Assembly (NCBI RefSeq): GCF_000143415.4
Contig: NW_003314290.1
Location: forward strand, 1,788,454 to 1,852,453
From: Selaginella moellendorffii
Lineage: Eukaryota > Streptophyta > Lycopodiopsida > Selaginellales > Selaginellaceae
Length of the DNA stretch: 64,000 bases
Reading direction: 5' to 3'
Shown here: positions 1 to 11,305 of the stretch, piece by piece
How positions within the stretch are numbered: position 1 is the first letter of the stretch
Layout of the letters: each line of letters begins with the position of its first letter
Notes under the pieces: model-generated
Databases searched by the model: none
Told to the model about the DNA's origin: nothing
Seen by the model: only the letters and a program-made list of their open reading frames with translations
Made by a program: the position numbers and the translations under genes

Positions 1-3000
1 ATCAGCTGAATCGATAGCTCTGTTGAGTTTGGGTCCTGTTACGTGAAGGAATTAGACGCGACAATGCGGACTCCAGAGTGAAAATAGCTTACAAGTTCGA
101 AGCGGTAGATACTCTCGTCGTGGAGGAGAACGCACGTATTAGCATGGTACACGGGATCATAGAATCCACCCGGACCACGAGACTTCTCGTACGCATAAAG
201 CGCAAGAAGCTTAGTTGCGGTTTCATCCGCCGCGACGGCTTGCAGCTGCAACATCCAGAGTAAGGATCGGATGGCATGCAATCAGCAGATTACCTGTTTT
301 ACAAGCTTGTATATCAACTTATCCAGCGTGAATAGAACATATGATTGTGTTCCAATTATTGACCTGCACTCGTCCTCAAACTTCGCGTTGTCGGCCGTGC
401 CATCAAGGAGATCATAAAGGACACGCACAAACCTGGAGAGTTTATCATGAATTAATGCATGACAATTAGAAGGAGAGGTTACTTACTTTGCATATAAGTT
501 TGGAGGTGTGTTGTCCTTCAGCGACTTCCACTTTTGCTCCGCCGCAAGAGAATTTGTCTTCGCGGAGTGCATGCGCTCGTAAAAGGTCTGCGGCTCTGTG
601 TTAGCACAAGCAAGACTATATCAGAGTCTTTACCTGATGAAGTCTGAAGAGAATGTAGAACATGTCGTTCCCATAAAAGACTGTGCTGTCTTTCTGAGCG
701 TCCAGAGAGCCTGCATGAGATGCAAGCGGCTTGCAAAACACGGAAAACCGGTCGGGAGAAGAGATGCCGTCGGCGTCGGTGTTATCTGCATCCGCCATGC
801 CTTCACATTCGCTCTCAACCTTTTGTTCGTGTTCTTCATCTGCGTCCTCTTCTTCATCCTCGTCATGGTCATCCCGTGAACCATCGGGATCACCAGCATC
901 ACTGCCAGAGACTTCTTCACCTGCCTCTGAAGCGTTCTCATTTTCACTATCATCGCTAGACTTTTGTCCACTTTCTTCCCCCTCGTCACCACCATCTCCA
1001 TTGTGATCTACATCAGCGTCTGCATCACCTGAACCGTCTTTTCTCAGAACATTCTTTCCCTCGTTCCTCTCAGGTGATAGCTCCCCTTCCTCCCTCTCAC
1101 CCTTTCCATGAGCACTTGTTCTATGAGAAGATGTTGCATTCCTCGTTGTCTCCAACTCATGCTGCAAAATAATGTCAAATAAAGAAGAAAAAAACTAATT
1201 TATCCGCAGACCTCGTGCCTCGAAGAGCTTTTAGCCTCTGTAGCTGCCAAAAAAGAAAGAAAAAACAAGACAGCCTTAGGAACGGAACTTACCAACAAAA
1301 GCTAAAATTTACCATCTAAGCCGTCTTTCCTTTCAAGACTGGCTTCTCGTTGCATGGCAGCGTTGTCACCATGTCTTCCTTCCTCACCTTTACGTTTTCT
1401 TCTGGAGTCGTGCACAACTGAGTTTGCTACGGGCCGACTAGAAGCCGTTGCGCATTCTTCCTGAGCATTCTTTCCCTCGTTCGCTGGGCTCCCTGTTCCA
1501 CCACTTGCAGCACTTTCACCGGAGCTCGACTGTTCCTCTTTGGAGACACAATTCGCCCTCACCGCCTCCTCTGTATCGTCGGTGCCACGAGGTCGAGGTG
1601 GCACACCAAATAAAAGCTCCAGGGACATGGTCCATACACGCATTATTTTATCGGACTGCTCCATGGTGTTGCATACTTCGTCCGCAGAGTACTTCATGAT
1701 TTGGAACAAATCTTCGTGAATAGACGAGTCGGGATAGCCGAACTTCATATCGGGAGTAGGTAGCCTCTTGTTTCCCATTATCAAATGAAGAACAGACTCG
1801 TCTTCTTTCCTCTTCTTCTCGTGCACATCCTTGATTTCGGCAAGAAGTCCTGAAACCAACCGCAGCATGCTATGAGAAAAAACGAAAACAAGCAAAAAGA
1901 AGAATACCTTTAGAGCTCAAGCTCTTTTTGTCTTGCTGCTTGAAGTAGAAACTTCGATGATCTAGAGACTTGTGATAGTTTTTAGTATATACTTCTGCCC
2001 ACACTTTGTTCATGTCGGCTCGACACTTGGCCCATTCCTCCTCCTTTTGTCTGAGACGACAATGGACAACAGCAAGTACCGAAGATGCGTTCTTTCTCAT
2101 CAAATCGATTATATCAAGCCCATGATCGCCATATATTCTCTCGATACAGCGTAAGTTGATCGCTGCACCATAAATGTTGTAAGCTTTCTGAAACTAGATT
2201 TAAAAAATTGTACCTGACAGGTAATCGTCAATACGAATCGAAGGGTCTAATTGCCCGGAATCTAACTTCTCAACCAGCTCTCCAACACGTTTTGCGGTCA
2301 AGGCGGTTGATTCCAGGAGCATATCGAGCTCAAACCTGAATATCAGTATTAGAGAAGTTCAAAAGCATCTATAGCATGCCATACCGATCGTCTTCACAAC
2401 GAAATAGACTCTCTTCGTATTGGTTCCGTCGCATGTGTTTGAAAGAAGAATCCTCACTTCCAGAAGTTACAGACACCCAAGAGTCGTTTAAAACAGAATT
2501 CGCTAGCTCGTTACGATGGTTCGATGGTAGACGAGGGTACTGAAATGTTGCGTTAAGCACAAAAGGCAACAGGCAAATACAAGACTTACATTCTTTGGTA
2601 GCAGACGATAGCTTGGAGTGCATGTCTCGCAATTGGAAAGATCAAGTTCGGATATTGGTTTGTTCGTAAACTTGTCTTTGCTAGGCAGTAGAGACATTTT
2701 CTGGCCAGTCTTATCGGACGCATACCGCTCCTTATCCTTGTCTCTATCCTTCTCCCAGTCTTTTTCTCTGTCATGATCTTTATCTCGGCCTTTCGAGGCT
2801 ACACCTTCCGACTCCAATCCTGTCAAAGTACACAGATTAGAATGACACTGTCTGTACAAATGCAGCTTACTTCGAGCAAAAACACCACCCAAGCATCCCT
2901 CTGAAAGAGAGACGGAAAAAAAAAAAAAACTGAGTGATTGTGCAAGACACACAAACAAAACAGAAGAAAAAAAAACAAAAACAAAAACAACCGGGAAAGC

Positions 3001-4484
3001 CAACAAATACTTACCGGCGTTTTCACCTTGAAGAAAGTTGTTGAAGCCTTCCAGAAGATCAGGATGCTTTCCTAAAATGTCTGTAGCCTATACAACACAA
3101 GCACAACACCAGGTTAGGCAAATTTGTATGATGGTATAAAGTAACTTACAAATGAATGCAACTCTCCACGATTGATAATCTGCTCGGTATACAGATTAAT
3201 AATCTTAATCAGCTCTTTGTACGAATCACGATTTCGCAGCCTTCCTTTAACCTTTTCAAAAAACGCATAATCTATCTGTGTGCTTGTACCTGAATAGAGA
3301 GTGAATTACTGGCAAAACAAATCGCAAGTTTCTTACCTTCCGCGGTTTGAGATTGCTTTCGGATAAGTTCATCGGCTCTCCGAGCTGATTTTCGTTTGTG
3401 CGGCAAGCGTTGTCCATCTAAATCGTCCCGATCCAAATCCTCTTTGTCCCTGTCTCTCTCGTGCTCATCATTCCGATCTCTCTCTCTCTCAAGTTTTCTT
3501 CGGTGCTCCTTCTCAGCTTTGAGAGATGAACGTTCTGTCTCCTTCTGAACAGAGAAATTTTCAGAAAGAACGAAAGCACACACGCGAGTTTCACCTTAAT
3601 CACAGGATACTGAGATGATCGGCCTGAAGGACCCTTTTCCTCTTTCCGTTGGTTGGATGTTCCTTGTCTAAAGGACGTCTGAACAGCGTTTCCTGTGTCC
3701 GGAAGAAACCGAGTGAACTCGTCCAGCAAATCCGGATGGTCACGAAATAATGAAGCAACCTACACATTGCAATTTATCACATTGCAAGAGATGGAATGAA
3801 CAAGCTTTACCTCGTCATATACTTCATTGATCGATTTCGTGCCCTTGCGGTACTTATTCAAAATTTCCAAAAAAGCTTTGTACACATGTTCATTGTCGTT
3901 GAAGCGGTTCTGCGCCACAGCAGCGAACGAGCTTAAAACACATGGGCCAAAAAAAAAGAGAACAATACCTTGATTTTGTTGACAAAATTAATAGCCTGAT
4001 CGAACTCCACAGGCTGTTTCTTCTCCTCGGGAAGTACTATTTGATAATTCTTAGGCAAGAACGTGTTGAAGCCAAGAATGAGCTTGTTGTGACCCTTAAA
4101 CAGGTCTTTCACCTTGGCGATAACACCAGACGTATCGATCCTTCACAATCAAAGAACCACAAACATCAGATCGCGTCCCAAAACCCATAAATCCACCGAG
4201 AAACCAACCTTTGCGCCTTGAAGTCTTTCATGACCTCAAGAAACTCGGCATACTTCCCATTGTCATCTTTAAACTTCTCCTTGACCGCCTTGAGATAGAG
4301 CATGGCATCCTCGGTTGTGAGGCGTGGCTGCTCCGACCTGAGACGAACAGGGAAAAAAAGTTAAAAAAAACATCCATGAAGAACACCCAAATCTGAAACA
4401 AGAAGAGGGGAGCGGCACTTACGATTCACCAGCCGTGCGCTTGAGCTGTGGCCCGGATGTACTATCTTCCCTAGCACGCTTCAT
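1..4484 (-). CDS. SNL: SIN3-like histone deacetylase co-repressor (partial, 3' end beyond the window)
   Basis: This is the scaffold of the SIN3-HDAC complex, which acts in the nucleus as a transcriptional co-repressor. The ATG is at 4484-4482 and the protein begins [16 protein letters not shown], as plant SNL proteins do. Reading leftwards through many short introns one sees PAH1 (about 4340-4060, with [14 protein letters not shown]-like text), PAH2 (about 4020-3720, ending [12 protein letters not shown]), a charged linker rich in Arg, Asp and Glu (3600-3330) and PAH3 (3290-3020, [13 protein letters not shown]). The HDAC-interaction domain follows (2660-1870), with [33 protein letters not shown] and [15 protein letters not shown]. 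The SIN3 C-terminal domain runs from 1860 to the edge, interrupted by an acidic stretch (about 1120-750) and including [15 protein letters not shown] and [16 protein letters not shown]. Exons join in frame where checked and no lesion was seen. The C-terminal end is missing only because the window starts here. Confidence 0.93.
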
Positions 4485-5060
4485 GCTTGATACCTTCCTA
4501 GTGACAATGCCTGTGCTTGCGCATGCTTAGGGAGCTGGCGCCCCCCAGCCCCGAGAACCAGAATGCCAAAATTGATCGATTGCGCGGGTCGAAACACAGC
4601 CACAATGAAGGGAGCGCTGCCACTGCAATCACCGGAATCAAATCGGCCAGATGCAAGAAAAGGAGCGCCCAATCCAGGATCTCCCCGCGCCTTTCGAGCC
4701 GAAGCTACGCCCTGGCAGCCGGGGCTCAGCGAGGGCCAAGGAGGAAATTTCCCAACACCAGAAATCTGGCCAGACCTGTGACAGCCGCGCGCCGCGGATT
4801 TAGCTCCAAGCTCCAAGACCGCATCAAGCGCGCCCCGGCGCCGCGAGCGATACTCGGTTCGTCGCGCTCGTCACTGATCCTTGCGTCTCTCCCGTTTTGA
4901 AATACCTAAACCAAAACCACAACAATGAACACGTCGCCCAATGGAGAGGCGGGTTTGCAATTTTATGTTCTTTACATCCAAGGCGAATGGTTTAACCACG
5001 ACTGTGTGGTTTTGGCGATGGGTTAACCCTCTGGGTGGTTAAAGCTGACGTGGACGGGTG
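4485..5060. other. SIN3 upstream region, no gene seen
   Basis: This stretch holds the 5' leader and upstream DNA of the SIN3 gene. A 127-codon plus-strand frame (4517-4900) is open but low in complexity, has no recognisable domain and lies over the probable SIN3 leader, so I do not call it a gene. The right part (4980-5045) contains short repeats of a GGTTAA type before the tRNA-related repeat begins. Confidence 0.5.
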
Positions 5061-5074
5061 ACGTGTCACCCCCC

Positions 5075-5225
5075 GTCGCGGGCTCGACTCCGGTCCCTTC
5101 ACGAAAACACCAAACGCGTCGCGGTTCGAATCGCCTTCCCGTGTTTAGCCGGGTCGCGGGTTCGAATCCGGCCCACTCCCAAAAAATCCAGGCGCGTCGC
5201 GGTTCGAATCGCCTTCCCTGCCAAC
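5075..5225 (+). repeat. Two tandem copies of a tRNA-related (SINE-like) unit
   Basis: Two units with a period of about 78 bp begin at 5075 and 5153 with GTCGCGGG(C/T)TCGA(C/A)TCC. The second contains GGTTCGAATCC, an exact RNA polymerase III B-box. Each unit has a second B-box-like word (GCGGTTCGAATCGCC) about 45 bp further on. The same unit recurs near 19.5, 27.1 and 32.1 kb, where an upstream A-box-like word is also present. The left unit lies just past the stop codon of the PhyH gene and the right one encodes that gene's last residues. The Pol III origin is inferred from the box motifs; no complete tRNA fold is present. Confidence 0.5.
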
Positions 5226-6219
5226 CGAGTTTAACACCTCGAGCTTATCGTTGTGAGAGTGCGTGAAGCCAATGCGACGTTCTTCCTCCACGGTCTCTTT
5301 GCTGCGAAACGCGATCACCCAAGCTCTCCTCCAGCTATCCGAGCTGACATTGCCACTGGATCCATGGAGCAAGCGTTCGTGGTGGACGGTCACGTCGCCC
5401 CGGCGGATCTCCATGGCTTTTGGAGCATCGGCTGGCGCGAGAGTAGCGAATAGAGTGTGGGATTTCTCGCGATCGCCGTGAGCCGGGCCGTGGTCGCGGA
5501 GCTGCTGCTCGAGGTGTGTTCCTGGGACGAATTGCAAGCAGCCATTCTGGATAGTGGAGTCGTCTATGGCGAGCCAGAAGGAGGCGGTCCTGGTGTCCTT
5601 GGTCACTGGCCAGTAGGCTAGATCTTGGTGCCTGGAAGAAACCATGACGAGCACAGTGATGGAGAACTTGGGCGATCTTACCACTTGAATACGGCGTCCG
5701 GCTTGTTTGGAGGCTTTGCGAGGAGTTGATCGTAGTCGAAGACCATGCCATCGCCCAGGAGTTGCTGTGAAATCGAGGCGGCTCTCCGCTGGTAGATGTT
5801 TCCTTTGAGAGAGGGATTGTATCTGGAAGAGGAGATGGATCACTCATCGATCTATCATCTATCGATAAGAATAAACGAAAGTTCTTACTTGGAAGGAAGC
5901 ATGATGTTGATGATCGAGAAGCTCTCCACTGGCTTGGAGTAATCCGCGGACATGTCGCAGAAATCCCGCCCTTCCACGCGAATCTCACGCCTCAGGAACG
6001 CCATGAATTCACGCTCGAGCTGCGCGATCTCATCCTCCGCCAAGACTCCCTAATCCGGAGAGAGATCAATCCATCGAATCGATCGAATGGAGCTCTTACC
6101 TGGAGATGCACGTAGCCATCGCGGTGAAATGCCGCGATTTCTTCCTCGCTAACGCGGTAAGAATCCCCTTGGCGCCTTTCCCACGCAATGCCATCATTTT
6201 CTTGAGGAACCCTAGCCAT
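5145..6219 (-). CDS. Phytanoyl-CoA dioxygenase (PhyH) family protein
   Basis: This is a predicted Fe(II)/2-oxoglutarate-dependent oxygenase; the substrate cannot be read from sequence. There are four exons on the minus strand: 6219-6110 (MARVPQENDGIAW... ending DGYVHLQ), about 6060-5890, about 5826-5682 and 5632-5145, separated by introns of about 50-65 bp. The metal site is visible: HQD (the HxD pair) begins exon 4, the distal His lies in HERLLHGSSGN and the 2-OG-binding Arg is in RRAWVIAF. WLAIDDSTIQNGCLQFVPGTH is typical of the family. The last 20 or so codons (after VLNSVGREGDSNRD) are encoded by the tRNA-related repeat, so the natural C-terminus seems to have been replaced. The start faces the proline-rich gene 25 bp away. 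Confidence 0.88.
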
Positions 6220-6244
6220 GGAGGTTTAGGGCTCTTCGATTTCC
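6220..6244. promoter_or_regulatory. 25 bp gap between divergent start codons
   Basis: The PhyH ATG (minus, 6219) and the first ATG of the proline-rich gene (plus, 6245; alternative 6257) are only 25-37 bp apart. The gap carries a TTTAGGG word, related to the plant telo-box. The two 5' leaders must overlap, or one or both true starts lie further inside. Confidence 0.5.
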
Positions 6245-7211
6245 TTGTATTCCAGAATGGAAGCGGGCGTTCCAAGCGCCAAGAAAGCCCGGCGGCTTCC
6301 CGAGGTCCTCCTCCCAACAGTGCCATCGCAATCCATGGTAGGTCTCGTGAAATCCAAGCAGCAGCAGCAGCAGCTACCGATGATCCAGCCCTTCCAATTC
6401 CAGCCGCCGCCGCCGCAAGAACGCAAGCGATCGATGCTCACGCCGGCGCCTCCTCAGGGAGCCCCGATCTATCACTTCTACCAGCACCAAATCCAGCAGC
6501 AGCAGCAGCAGCAGCTCCATCGAATTCCCTCCCAGAATCTCCAGCAGCCTCCCGTTCCAAGACGAATCCACAAAAGAATCGAAGAGTTCCACGACGACAG
6601 AGAGCCGCCCTCGAATCCTCCATGGGCCACCGCCCCCGCCGCGATGCCTCTCCCGGTATCTCTCACCATGCCGCTCCATGCGCTCTCGCCAACGAGCTAC
6701 GCGGCCGCCATAGCTTCCCCGCCACCTCCTCCAAACGCTGGCCCGGTACGACGAGTGGGATCAAAGCGAGCTCCAGCGCCAGCGACGGAAGATTGGAGAT
6801 TTGCCAATGGTGGCGGTATGAATTTCATGGCAGGGCCGCCGCCACCGCCGCCACCTCCGCCAGGAGCTCTCGCTAGCGGTCCTGGAGGATTCTTGGTATC
6901 GCCGGCTAGCTTTGCGGGACCGGTTAGCGTGTCCGTGGCTGGAGGGGCGTCGCAAAGGATGTCTTCCACACCAAGTCCTCGGCTCTCTCCCGTGACTACT
7001 ACGAGCACTGCCAATCCTGCTAGAGGTAAACAATGTGTTCTAGCGCTCCAAAGTTTTATTCCTTGGTGTTCTAACGTTTCTTTTTCCAGCTGCTGCGATT
7101 GAGAAGAGAAGATCCAAGCTCAAACAAGTGTCCGCTGCTTACCACCTGGAGTTGGAGTCTCAGTGCCAAAAACTACTGCTCCTCCAGCGCGAGTGCCGAG
7201 ATGTAAGTTAG
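6245..7211 (+). CDS. Proline/glutamine-rich protein with C-terminal coiled coil, unknown function
   Basis: I do not recognise this family. Exon 1 (6245-7025) and exon 2 (7090-7211) join across a 64 bp intron to give about 300 residues. The N-terminus carries a basic KKARR stretch (possible nuclear signal). Glutamine runs follow at about residues 38-42 and 83-90, then PPPP tracts at about 57, 160 and 190-198, and a Ser/Thr-rich part. Exon 2 encodes a heptad-like helix (AAAIEKRRSKLKQV, then a Leu-rich end). The stop TAG overlaps a perfect GTAAGT donor at 7203, so a further splice to a short exon near 7251-7320 is possible. Pieces of exon 1 recur, inverted or direct, in the mosaics near 19.4, 27.25 and 32.0 kb. 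The coding call rests on the long open frame and a consistent intron. Confidence 0.65.
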
Positions 7212-7348
7212 TCTCTTTCAAGACTCCATTGTGTTGTTGTGATCTAACTCCAAGATGGCCAGAGCGATTGTACTGCTGCTGCTGCTGCTCGAGATGTTTC
7301 GGGTATCGCAGTGTGAGTGAACGACGAGCTTCCGGGTTTCTAGATTTT

Positions 7349-10009
7349 CTACTTCCCCCACATCACCGCGTCAATCTCGTCTCGGGCGTTTTTGTACAGC
7401 TCCAAGCGCTTTGCCAGTGCGACTCTCCGCTCCATCAATGCGGGGTCTTCGTCGAGCATTTGGAGGAGCTGCTTCTCCTGTGCCATTAAAGAGGGTGTCA
7501 CGATCGGCCGGCCAATAAAGCGATCTACACGACGTGTTACCTCTTTTTTGCCAACTTGAGTATAGAAAGTATCCAGCAATGTGCGCTTGGCTTCACGCAC
7601 TTGACAGTGTACTACTGCCTTTGGAATGGAATGCCGCAAGGTTTCACATACGATCATAATGTAAGAGGTTACGTGAGACCCTGGAAAGATAGAACTGGTA
7701 AGCTTTTGAGACCAGAGAAAACGGCAAAGAGAACTCTACCAATCTTGCGGAGATGAGCTTCGGTGTAGCGATCAGCAGTCGGGGCGGAGGGATTCCCTCC
7801 CTTTTCCAGCTCTGGTGGAAGCTTGCGAAAGTACTCCACAGTCAAGTAGCTGGCTTCCATGTCCACCAGTCTGAGGACAAACTTTCGGCTCTCGTCCCGG
7901 AATCTTTCTAGTGCCTCGGTCGTGGCAGCAGCTAACTCGGCTTGGAGCGTTGGAAAACGCTTCAGTTCCTGAGATAAAAAAACTGACAGTGATGCAGAGC
8001 TGAAAGAGTACTTACTTGAGTTTCCGCAATTGCTTTCCTTACGAGCTCTTTCAACACGGAATGTACCTGCACGAGATTTATCAGTTAAGATCCAGCATGA
8101 AGTTTTGGCATACCGCATCCACAACCGCCTCTGCTGGCCCTCTGAAAAGGCCCAGTGTCCCTTCGATAAGGCGTCTATATCCTTGTTCCGGAGCGATCAG
8201 GTGTGGCTGGTATCCATCGGCCTCCGTTACAATCTTTCTCACGTTTTGCATGGATAGATGCTTGTCGACTGGTAGTTTCTTGAGAGCGGCAGGAAGTTGA
8301 TTGTCAAACACGACATAGATGCGCTCACCGCCAGGCCTTCTGCAAGGATCTGTAAGAATAACTGACTTTTGTAAAAATAATATTACCCTCCATCCAAGTG
8401 AGCTTTGAAAACGTGATCGAAGGCGCGGCAAAGCTCCAAAATCGTGTACAGTTGCGCCTGAAAGAGATAATAGCCGAGTAAGAACTTACGCATGAGCAAA
8501 CACGGTGGAACCATACTCCGGCATCGTGGGAGATCGGCCGCCCGAGCTGATTCAGTTCCTGTTCTAGTTCATCAATACTCTTGTTTATCAACGCCAGAAT
8601 GCTCGGCAGGCGAGTTTTGATCACAGTTTCAAGGTGCTGCGACAAGTAAAAACAATGTCAGAAGTCAGTTGCACATGACACGAAAACCGCACCTTGGAGA
8701 GCATTTTTGCTAAATACTCCGATCCCATACGGTTTGCCAAGTGTCCATAGTCAGGGCTGCTTGCAAAAAACTCGCGTTCCTTTTTTCGCGCTGCTATCAT
8801 GTCCACGCTTTTGTTAATATCGGCTTGCGAACGATTGACAACGCCAACCCACTGAAACTGTAAACGATACGCACGACCTTCCAGAACCTGCGAGAAGCAC
8901 GATATTCTCCGATTATCCCAAGTAAAGAAAATCGATAACCTCGAGAGCGTTTGTACCCTTGTCCATGAGGTCAAGTTTTGTCAGCACTCCAAAAGTTCGT
9001 TCGCCTGTCTAACAGATTTGTGGCATTCACAACTAAATACGAGAGCATGAACTCATACCTGTTGGATCAACTTCTTTCGCCAGTTTCATGGCATCAGAAG
9101 TAGCAATGTCTTGGTTTGCTGGAGAGATGGCTAGAATGATGCTGTTTTGCTGTACGACTGTCTCAAGTAAACAATTTGGAAAGTCAGTGAACACTAGCAT
9201 ACCTTTTCGACATAAGATCGGACCATATTTTCAATGTCTGCCACTATGCTATCCGGTTGACCCTCTGTAGCGAAAAAACACGTATAAGAAGGCACATCAT
9301 CTTAGAAAAAGAAATGCACTTGCCGACAGCAATTTTAGTCAATCCGGGCAAATCAATGAGAGTCAGGTTGACAACTGAATAGACAAACCACGGCATTGAA
9401 AACTTCACAGGATGAGAAAGACAAGTACCATTTGGAGAGTAGATGCTCAAATGAATAGGTACTGGTGATATTTGCTTCGTATGGCCAGTCATTCTGTCAG
9501 TCTCATCCTCGATCTCCTTCCTCACAAGTGCTGCCAGGGAACTAAAATAAGGAAATAAATTTCCAAAAGCTTGTTTGGAAGATTGGAAACTTACAAAAGT
9601 CCGAGAACTTGGTCTTCGGGTTATGCAGAAACTCCGCATACTCCTGGCCACCCTCTGTTTTGTGGAGCTGGAGCACCAAAGGCCTCCTGGTAACAATGCC
9701 TACGTAGCAAACGCTGATAAGATCCAGATTCTTTGTGGTTCTTTGCTTTTTCTTGTGATTACCTGATCCTCTGGGAAGAAAGTCGCGGCCGACGACGCTT
9801 TCCAGCACAGATGATTTGCCCGAGCTCTGATTGCTGTCAAGATTCAGAAGAAAGAGATAAAAAGAAGCCCTGGCATTTACCTGACCTCCAACAACAGCCA
9901 CGGACGGGAGCGATTCCCACAGCGTCGGCATGGAGTGATCGCCTCCATAATCTCCGAGCACAGTGCACGCCCTCTGGATCTTGTTCACGAGCCCGATCAA
10001 GCTCTCCAT
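7349..10009 (-). CDS. DRP1: Dynamin-related protein 1 (phragmoplastin-type GTPase)
   Basis: This large GTPase acts in clathrin-mediated endocytosis and cell-plate membrane remodelling; the role is known for the DRP1 family. The ATG is at 10009 and the protein begins [20 protein letters not shown]. The P-loop GGQSSGKSS is split by an intron, followed by [12 protein letters not shown], then [18 protein letters not shown] (G3), a G4/G5 region over 9250-8900, [25 protein letters not shown], the middle domain ([36 protein letters not shown]) and a GED ending EIDAVMWGK. There is no PH or proline-rich domain, as expected for DRP1 and unlike DRP2. Introns are many and short. The last exon (7650-7349) is partly copied at 19.25-19.35 kb, and its tail at 27.35 and 31.95 kb. 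Confidence 0.95.
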
Positions 10010-10157
10010 CGCGCAAACAAGAATGCCCCAAAAATCACATGAGCCCTAAATTTCAAAAAGCGAGGGAAAAAGTAGCCTTTTAAAAAAGACACCACTGCCA
10101 CGTGGCGCTCTCTCTATCGTTGGAGTTGCCCTCACAACAGGCATTAAAAGTTTGTCA

Positions 10158-11159
10158 ATGGCGTCCCAGGAGATCGCCAGGGAATTCCCCGATGGAGTGT
10201 TCTTCGTGGATCGATCCTTTGCTCGCAAATCGATGCCCAAATTCCTGAGAGTTCCAGCAAATCCCAGCGCCAGTCCAATCGCCTCAAGGGACGCGGTGAT
10301 CGACGAGGAGCACGGCATTTGGGCGAGGATCTTTCTCCCCACCGATCAAGCCCAAGGTAAGGGCGAGGGCGATTCTTCCAAGCTCCCAGTAGTGCTTTTC
10401 TTCCACGGCGGGGGATTCGTGACCTTGTCCGCCGATTTCTGCGTCTTCCATGTCCTCTGCTCGAGCATCGCCGAGAAACTGGGAGCCCTCGTGATTGGCG
10501 TGAACTACAGGCTAGCTCCCGAGAATCGGCTCCCGGCAGCATACGAGGATGGATTCGCGGCGCTCAAGTGGCTCGCGGACGAGCAGGGTGGGCGCAGAGA
10601 TCCATGGCTCGCTTCCCATGCCGATCTGTCCAAGATCCTGGTGATGGGCGATAGCGCCGGGGGAAATCTCGCGCACCATGTCACAGTGCGAGCAGCAGTG
10701 GAGGATTTGGGCGAGATGCGGATCATGGGACAGGTCTTGATCCAGCCATTCTTTGGCGGGATTGCTCGGTTCCCATCCGAGACCAAGCCCCAACCGCCCA
10801 ATTCGACGCTCACGACGGATCTGAGCGATCAATTGTGGGAGCTCGCGCTGCCAATCGGAGCGAGCAGGGATCACCCGTACTGCCATGTCGTTGCGCCGGA
10901 TCTCAAAGCCCAGCTGCGCGAAATCGAAGCTCTGCCCAAGGCCTTGGTCGTCGCTGGCAGCGAGGACGTTCTGTGCGATCGCGTGGTGGAATTCGCGGAG
11001 GTGATGCGAGAGTGTGGAAAGGATCTTGAGCTCCTGGTCGTCGAGAATGCCGGTCACGCCTTCTACATTGTTCCAGAGTCCGAGAAAACCGCCCAGCTTC
11101 TCGAGAAAATATCTGCATTCGTCCATGGTTTAATCCCAAAGATTAATTCCAAGGTTTAG
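10158..11159 (+). CDS. Carboxylesterase, plant CXE / HSL class (copy 1)
   Basis: This is a single-exon alpha/beta hydrolase of 333 residues starting MASQEIAREFPDGVFF at the ATG 10158-10160. The HGGG oxyanion motif is at 83-86 (FFHGGGF), the nucleophile Ser166 is in GDSAGGN, Asp270 is in AGSEDVLCDR and His300 is in ENAGHAFY, so the triad is complete. The catalytic His is kept, which argues for a hydrolase rather than a GID1 gibberellin receptor, where that His is lost. Substrate unknown; related plant enzymes act on short acyl esters or as 2-hydroxyisoflavanone dehydratases. It heads a cluster of three intact CXE genes (10.2-13.3 kb), and its start lies 149 bp from the divergent DRP1 start. 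Confidence 0.93.
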   Translation: MASQEIAREFPDGVFFVDRSFARKSMPKFLRVPANPSASPIASRDAVIDEEHGIWARIFLPTDQAQGKGEGDSSKLPVVLFFHGGGFVTLSADFCVFHVLCSSIAEKLGALVIGVNYRLAPENRLPAAYEDGFAALKWLADEQGGRRDPWLASHADLSKILVMGDSAGGNLAHHVTVRAAVEDLGEMRIMGQVLIQPFFGGIARFPSETKPQPPNSTLTTDLSDQLWELALPIGASRDHPYCHVVAPDLKAQLREIEALPKALVVAGSEDVLCDRVVEFAEVMRECGKDLELLVVENAGHAFYIVPESEKTAQLLEKISAFVHGLIPKINSKV

Positions 11160-11219
11160 AAATTGGCTGGCATAAGCAATCTCACCGTATTCCATCTCCT
11201 CAAGGTCCACGCGCCATGG

Positions 11220-11292
11220 TATCGCCGTCTTTAAAGAAAAGTATCCCTATAAGTCCGTGATATCGCCGTCTTTAAAAAAAAGTATCCCTATA
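11220..11292 (+). repeat. Tandem repeat, about 41 bp period, just upstream of CXE copy 2
   Basis: The word TATCGCCGTCTTTAAA occurs at 11220 and again at 11261, each followed by AGTATCCCTATA after an A-rich run. The second unit ends about 13 bp before the start codon of CXE copy 2, so the repeat duplicates its immediate promoter/leader including a CCCTATA word. Confidence 0.75.
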
Positions 11293-11305
11293 GCATCTTT
11301 TAACA

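Noticed and set aside
598-1006. Ser- and Arg/His-rich plus-strand frames opposite the SIN3 acidic region
   Set aside because: These are antisense shadows of the GAA/GAT-rich acidic coding stretch on the minus strand.
4517-4900. 127-codon plus-strand open frame upstream of SIN3
   Set aside because: It overlaps the probable SIN3 leader, is Arg/Ser/Pro-rich like GC-rich noncoding DNA, and has no domain or intron signal.
5158-5172. A tRNA gene, suggested by a perfect B-box and T-arm-like sequence
   Set aside because: No acceptor stem, anticodon arm or D-arm pairing could be assembled around it; it recurs as part of a repeat.
10158-11159. Gibberellin receptor GID1 as identity for the CXE genes
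   Set aside because: The catalytic His is present and the GID1 N-terminal lid sequence is absent, so hydrolase is the better call.
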